Source: CAIWAH01 sp964602595
Lineage (GTDB): Bacteria; Verrucomicrobiota; Verrucomicrobiia; Limisphaerales; UBA9464
DNA length: 64,000 nucleotides
Direction of reading: 5' to 3'
NCBI GenBank assembly: GCA_964602595.1
Contig: CAZRRO010000006.1
Coordinates: forward strand, 62,001 to 126,000
Shown: piece by piece, positions 60,526-64,000 of the stretch
Numbering within the stretch: position 1 is the stretch's first letter
Layout: every line of letters begins with the position of its first letter
Translations under genes and position numbers: made by a program
Notes under the pieces: model-generated
What the model saw: only the letters and a program-made list of their open reading frames with translations
The model's database searches: none
Told to the model about the DNA's origin: nothing

Positions 60526-62916
60526 CCGCGGACGCGAAACCGGATTGAGCGGATCGCTGCCGGCAGTCAACTCGGTTTCATCATTCCAGCGGTCGCCGTC
60601 CGAGTCGGGCACATTCGGCAGGGTGCCTGCCTGGAACTCCCGCCAGTGCGGCAGCGCGTCGCCATCGGGATCAAGGTTCCCGTCCAGGATGTTGGGGTTG
60701 ACCGTGTGGGCATTGCGCGGGTCGAGCCCGAAGAGCAGTTCGCCCGAGTTGGGCAGATTGTCGCGGTCAAAATCCCGGAGCCCGTCCTTCACGCCGTCGT
60801 TCTGTGAAAAGGGGTTGTTGGGATCCGATCCAAGCTGGATTTCCACGGCGTCGGGCAGGCCATCCTGATCCCGGTCGGTTCCGGCGATGACAAAGAAATT
60901 CCAGCGCTTCGGCGTGACGATCCGGTTACCGCCGAGATCGCTGAGGCCCGGCCCCAGCGCCGCCCGATAGGTTTCGGGCAGCAAGGGCTGCGGGAACCGG
61001 ATGGTGGCCGCGAGACTGCCGGGCGCATAGTCGAACGCGCCTCCGGGCACCGGCACATCGTCGAAGGTCTCCAACTGGCCGTCGGGGCCGGTGGTGTGCA
61101 GTTGGAAGGTGTCCGGACCGAACGAATTGGGGTTCACCGGTTCGCTCAACCAGAAGGTAACCCGGTCCGGGCTGCCGACCACATCCAGATTGCCCGGCAG
61201 CACATTGATGATGGCGGGCGCCGTCGTGTCGGGCGTCAAGTTGACCGTGATGGGCATGCTCCAGGTGCGGTTGCCGCCGGTGTCGGTGGCACGGGCCTGC
61301 AGCACGAAGGTCGGCCGGTTCGGCGCCAGCAACGGCGCGTGGGTGAAGAGTTCGAACGGGTAGTTGCCGTCCGTGGCAATCCGGTTGCCGTCGAGGAAGA
61401 ACTCGACGTTCCGGGTCAGCACATCGTCCTGCACCGACGCGTGTAGCCAGAATCCCTGACCCGATTCGATCTGGTTGCCGGGGAATCCCGGCCGCAACGT
61501 GATGGCGGGCGGCACCCCAAGCACGTCGGGTGTCAGGAAGCGCAGGACCTGCAGGCCGGCGGCTCCGTCCATGACGAAGCCGGTGCCGTTGTAGATCACG
61601 GCGCCGAAAGCGTCGCCCGGGGTCGGATAGGTGGTGAGAATGTCGCCGGTGTTAGCAGGATCACCTAAGTCGAAGGGCGAAACATTGTGGCTGCCGTCGT
61701 TGCGCGGATTGAGGCCGAAGACGCCCAGACCCAAATCGAGACCGGCCGGGACGAGTTCCTTGAATGATCCCGGGCCGTCCGTTCGCGCCGCGCCCAGCAG
61801 GATTGGGTTGGCCGGATGGCGGACATCCACCACATCGAAGCCGCGCCCGCACGTTGCGAACACCCGGCCATCGGCGACAAACAGGCGGCGGCGGCCCGAA
61901 TAGGGATCGGGCCCCAGCGGACTCAGCGGGAAGGTGCTCACCGGTTCCAATAGGGAACCGTCGAGGTCGAAGGTGAACAGTTGGTCGCCGGCCAGCGCGA
62001 ATGCCTGGCCACCCGAGGACGCCACATCGAAGACTTCGCCCGGCAGGTTGACGCGCTGCCAGATCTGGCCGGAATTGGGGTCAAGCACGACAAGCTGTCG
62101 CGGATTACGGAGGCCGACCACCGCCGCGTCGCCCACCTGGGTGACAGCCGAGGCGAAGCCGCCCAGGGGAACCTGCTGCGCGACGTGCGCGTTGGGTGGG
62201 TCGCTAAAATCGATCAGGGCGAAGCCGCCGGGTCCGTCGGCGACCAGGGCGCGGCCGTTGAGGCATTGGACCGCCCAGGCGTCGCCCGGCGTGTCCACCT
62301 GCGCGATGAGGCGCGGCTGGAGCGGGTCAAACACATTGAACACGAAGACGCCCTCGCTACGCCCGGCCGCCACCAGCGTGTCGTTGAAAGCGGAACCATC
62401 CTCCAGGCGCCCGACGCCGACGCTCCGGATGATGCCGGTGAAGTTCAGCGGACCATTGCCCGGGCCCGGGGGTGACTGCGCTGCGATGAGATCCGAAATG
62501 CCGTCGCCGTCGGAGTCTGCCAACTTGGGATTGAACCCAAAAACTCCCTCGCCGAAATCGCTCAAGCCGTCCTGATCTGAATCCGGACTGATGTCCGTCC
62601 CAACCTGAACGGAGGGAAGTTGAAACAGTGAACCGTTGGGGCCGGTGTGGAAACTGGTGCTGCCGGCACGGCCACTGACCGGATCGAAGCACTCGAAAGA
62701 GTAGTTTTGGTCGGCCCCAAGGGCGAAGCCTTCGCCGAGAGAACCATCGGGGCCGGTCCGACCGCGTTGCACGGTCCGGCCGGTTGCGTCTTTTACCACA
62801 TAGGCATAACTGCCGTCACAGGGTTCGCCGGCCACGACCGCCTGGGCGGTGGCTTCCAGGACACTGGCCGCAACCCAAAGCCCGGCAAGCGTGAGCCGGC
62901 GCACCGCGTTCCCCAT
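60145..62916 (-). CDS. Secreted beta-propeller / TSP3 protein with VGRP repeat tail
   Basis: The 923-residue protein has a signal peptide (LAGLWVAASVLEATAQA). Calcium-binding TSP3-like segments follow (DSDQDGLSDFGEGVFGFNP, DSDGDGISD), then LVIVD-type propeller repeats (GVFVFNVFDPLQPRLIAQV, FALIDFSDPPNAHVAQQVP). An Ig-like Big_5 domain (FWLSEPVNPNSFGPDTFQL) is next, then more TSP3 units (DRDQDGLPDAVEIQLGSD). About 120 C-terminal residues repeat [FIV]VGRP[SA][VF]S[AV]G. ATG 63018 would overlap the RHS stop as ATGA, but 62916 gives the better signal peptide. Function unknown; probably a surface or matrix protein. Confidence 0.75.
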   Translation of the reverse strand: MGNAVRRLTLAGLWVAASVLEATAQAVVAGEPCDGSYAYVVKDATGRTVQRGRTGPDGSLGEGFALGADQNYSFECFDPVSGRAGSTSFHTGPNGSLFQLPSVQVGTDISPDSDQDGLSDFGEGVFGFNPKLADSDGDGISDLIAAQSPPGPGNGPLNFTGIIRSVGVGRLEDGSAFNDTLVAAGRSEGVFVFNVFDPLQPRLIAQVDTPGDAWAVQCLNGRALVADGPGGFALIDFSDPPNAHVAQQVPLGGFASAVTQVGDAAVVGLRNPRQLVVLDPNSGQIWQRVNLPGEVFDVASSGGQAFALAGDQLFTFDLDGSLLEPVSTFPLSPLGPDPYSGRRRLFVADGRVFATCGRGFDVVDVRHPANPILLGAARTDGPGSFKELVPAGLDLGLGVFGLNPRNDGSHNVSPFDLGDPANTGDILTTYPTPGDAFGAVIYNGTGFVMDGAAGLQVLRFLTPDVLGVPPAITLRPGFPGNQIESGQGFWLHASVQDDVLTRNVEFFLDGNRIATDGNYPFELFTHAPLLAPNRPTFVLQARATDTGGNRTWSMPITVNLTPDTTAPAIINVLPGNLDVVGSPDRVTFWLSEPVNPNSFGPDTFQLHTTGPDGQLETFDDVPVPGGAFDYAPGSLAATIRFPQPLLPETYRAALGPGLSDLGGNRIVTPKRWNFFVIAGTDRDQDGLPDAVEIQLGSDPNNPFSQNDGVKDGLRDFDRDNLPNSGELLFGLDPRNAHTVNPNILDGNLDPDGDALPHWREFQAGTLPNVPDSDGDRWNDETELTAGSDPLNPVSRPRLFGVGLPSVSAGLPHLPAGLAFGQFVGRPSVSAGLPHLPVGTAPGQFVGRPSVSAGLPQLAPGQSFIVGRPAFSVGIQGLTLDALSAAPFVGRPAVSVGVAGAGNDQTFKAPVVGRPAVTTQFEPQ

Positions 62917-63014
62917 TTCCGAACCGCCTGCGCGCAGCCCTCTGGTCCCGTCGACAACCGCCGCTATCCGCAAGCGACGGACAGGCTCCGGTTCGGACAG
63001 GTAAACGGAATGCT

Positions 63015-64000
63015 TCATCGGGTGGTGCGACTGTTGCCGGTGACCGGCGCGATGCCATCCATCGTCGGGGAAGGCGGGAGCGGAGCGGGCGACGAGAACC
63101 ATGAGCCCACCCAGCCTGTTGCTGAAGAAAAGGCACCCGAGGCCCAGTTGCCAGCACCGGTTGCCTGGCGGCCGGCCCAGTTCATGGCGTCGCCCACGTT
63201 GTCCACGATAGCTTCGCCCATCTGTCCCCAACGGTCGGAGATTCCGTAGGTGTCGCCCGGGAGCTCGCCGTTAAGGTAGAGGTCCAAGGCATCGCGCCCC
63301 TCGAAGAAATCAGTCCACGAGCCACCCATGTCCCGGCTGAGCCAGCCTAGGCCCGGATTGAAGCCATAGGTGCCGGCGCCGTTAAAGAGGGTCGTGTTGT
63401 AGCCGAACATGGCCCCGCCGCGGCGGAGTTTCGACTTGAACTTGCGGGTGTTCGGGCCTTCGCGTCCGTTTTCATCCCATTCGACGCCCATCGCTTCGAG
63501 CGAATGGCAGCCCCAGAGTCCGACCACCCGGACCGGGCCAGTCTTGTCCAGATAAGCCAGAATCTGGTCGGCGCTCATCCCCGCAACTCCGCCCGCCCCG
63601 CCATGGCCGATCACGATCAGTCCGTCGACACCCGCGAAGTCGCTTCCCGTCTGGTCGCGTTGCCTCCCATTCTCAACCACCTTGGCGTTGTCGGTGTCGA
63701 TGATCACCGTGCCGTAGCCGTGGCGGGCCAGCATATCGCTGAAGTATTGGGCTTGGTTGAGGAACCGGCCTTCCCGGCGGTCCACCAGCAGCAGGAACTT
63801 CTTGGCCGGCTGTGCCGAAAGGCCCCACGGATCGGTGAATGAGGCCGGGGAATTGCCCGCGTAGGTAAAGGCATTGCCAGCCGCCCGCTCGTCGAACCAG
63901 CCTCCGGCCGGATCGCGGCTGATGAAGCGGCCCGTCTGCGGGTCGTAATGACGCCGCCGGAATTCGTAGAAGCCCGTCTCGGGGTCAAAGAAGCGTCCGG
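63015..64000 (-). CDS. RHS-repeat protein with clan CD peptidase-like C-terminal domain (5' end outside window)
   Basis: The frame enters from the window edge and runs to 63015. It starts RFFDPETGFYEFRRRHYDPQ and TGRFISRDPAGGW, then NAFTYAGNSPASFTDPWG, the RHS repeat-associated core after which a variable effector domain normally follows. Here that domain has VDGLIVIGHGGAGG (His at about 63603-63605) and VRVVGLWGCHSLEA (Cys at about 63507-63509). The spacing and strand contexts match His-Cys dyad peptidases such as C80, C25 or CHAT. It ends with Trp/Gly-rich sequence (GNWASGAFSSATGWVGSWFS). The upstream RHS repeats and export signal are not visible. Confidence 0.8.
   Translation of the reverse strand, partial: GRFFDPETGFYEFRRRHYDPQTGRFISRDPAGGWFDERAAGNAFTYAGNSPASFTDPWGLSAQPAKKFLLLVDRREGRFLNQAQYFSDMLARHGYGTVIIDTDNAKVVENGRQRDQTGSDFAGVDGLIVIGHGGAGGVAGMSADQILAYLDKTGPVRVVGLWGCHSLEAMGVEWDENGREGPNTRKFKSKLRRGGAMFGYNTTLFNGAGTYGFNPGLGWLSRDMGGSWTDFFEGRDALDLYLNGELPGDTYGISDRWGQMGEAIVDNVGDAMNWAGRQATGAGNWASGAFSSATGWVGSWFSSPAPLPPSPTMDGIAPVTGNSRTTR

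Noticed and set aside
60145..63231. Start of the propeller/TSP3 gene at 63231
   Set aside because: This would overlap the RHS gene by more than 200 bp, and the added residues have no signal peptide; 62916 (or 63018) fits better.
1..64000. tRNA, rRNA, insertion sequences, integrases
   Set aside because: None was recognised on either strand by reading for conserved tRNA arms, transposase motifs or terminal repeats; a dedicated scan could still find a short RNA.

Overview
The window looks like a chromosomal segment of a GC-rich member of the Verrucomicrobiota, probably a soil or freshwater lineage near Pedosphaera/Limisphaerales. That placement is inferred from gene content, since no rRNA or marker phylogeny is present. 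The supporting features are very large secreted LamG, lamin-tail, Calx-beta and Ig-like proteins, an H-X9-DG pseudopilin, an ECF sigma factor with a membrane-anchored C-terminal extension, a SpoIIM/RDD pair, and a porin plus multiheme cytochrome cluster. No tRNA, rRNA, CRISPR array, transposase or integrase was recognised.

Positions 1-12,726 (all minus strand) hold a surface-polysaccharide locus in two compositional halves. The high-GC half (6,242-12,726) encodes RfbF and RfbG (CDP-glucose, then CDP-4-keto-6-deoxyglucose), a YHEH-type sugar C-methyltransferase, an RmlC-type epimerase, an SDR ketoreductase, a second zinc-ribbon methyltransferase and a CmcI-like methyltransferase. The visibly AT-richer half (about 1,296-6,240) encodes an inverting UDP-GlcNAc 4,6-dehydratase, a SAM methyltransferase, another YHEH C-methyltransferase, an RmlD-like reductase and a GT2 glycosyltransferase. 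It is followed by a YfhO-like polytopic membrane protein cut by the window edge. The two halves read as parallel pathways to C-methylated 6-deoxy sugars.

Positions 12,875-22,705 (plus strand) hold a LamG protein with a nearly perfect 597-bp internal duplication, an outer-membrane beta-barrel protein and a 1,743-residue LamG/Calx-beta/lamin-tail protein, closed by a strong UUCG-loop terminator. Positions 22,850-29,468 (minus) hold housekeeping and small genes: a ChbG-like deacetylase, a lipoprotein, a glutaredoxin-like protein, an EamA exporter, a DUF4261-like protein, rpe and ftsH. aroE and a prepilin peptidase with an unusual insert follow on the plus strand.

Positions 31,697-40,326 (minus) run from an ECF sigma factor, through a translationally coupled H-X9-DG pseudopilin and a 1,574-residue Ig-like protein with recurring Cys-x2-Cys loops, to a lamin-tail protein. 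Positions 40,494-45,729 hold AcpH, an SLC45-type MFS transporter whose frame runs 510 bp into the convergent SpmA/SpmB-like gene, and a CPA1 Na+/H+ antiporter.

Positions 45,802-53,041 (minus) are a likely extracellular electron-transfer unit: response regulator, histidine kinase, octaheme DmsE-like cytochrome, MtrB/PioB-like porin, monoheme cytochrome c and a membrane-anchored heptaheme NapC-like cytochrome. Positions 53,200-57,366 hold SpoIIM, RDD, Smr, a small lipoprotein and a PPP-type phosphoesterase. Positions 57,385-64,000 (minus) form a tightly packed run: an RHS protein whose C-terminal domain carries a His...Cys pattern like clan CD cysteine peptidases, a propeller/TSP3 protein with a VGRP-repeat tail, a glycine-rich secreted protein, a cohesin-like protein and a lipoprotein. 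This last run and the electron-transfer unit are the best candidates for under-described biology.
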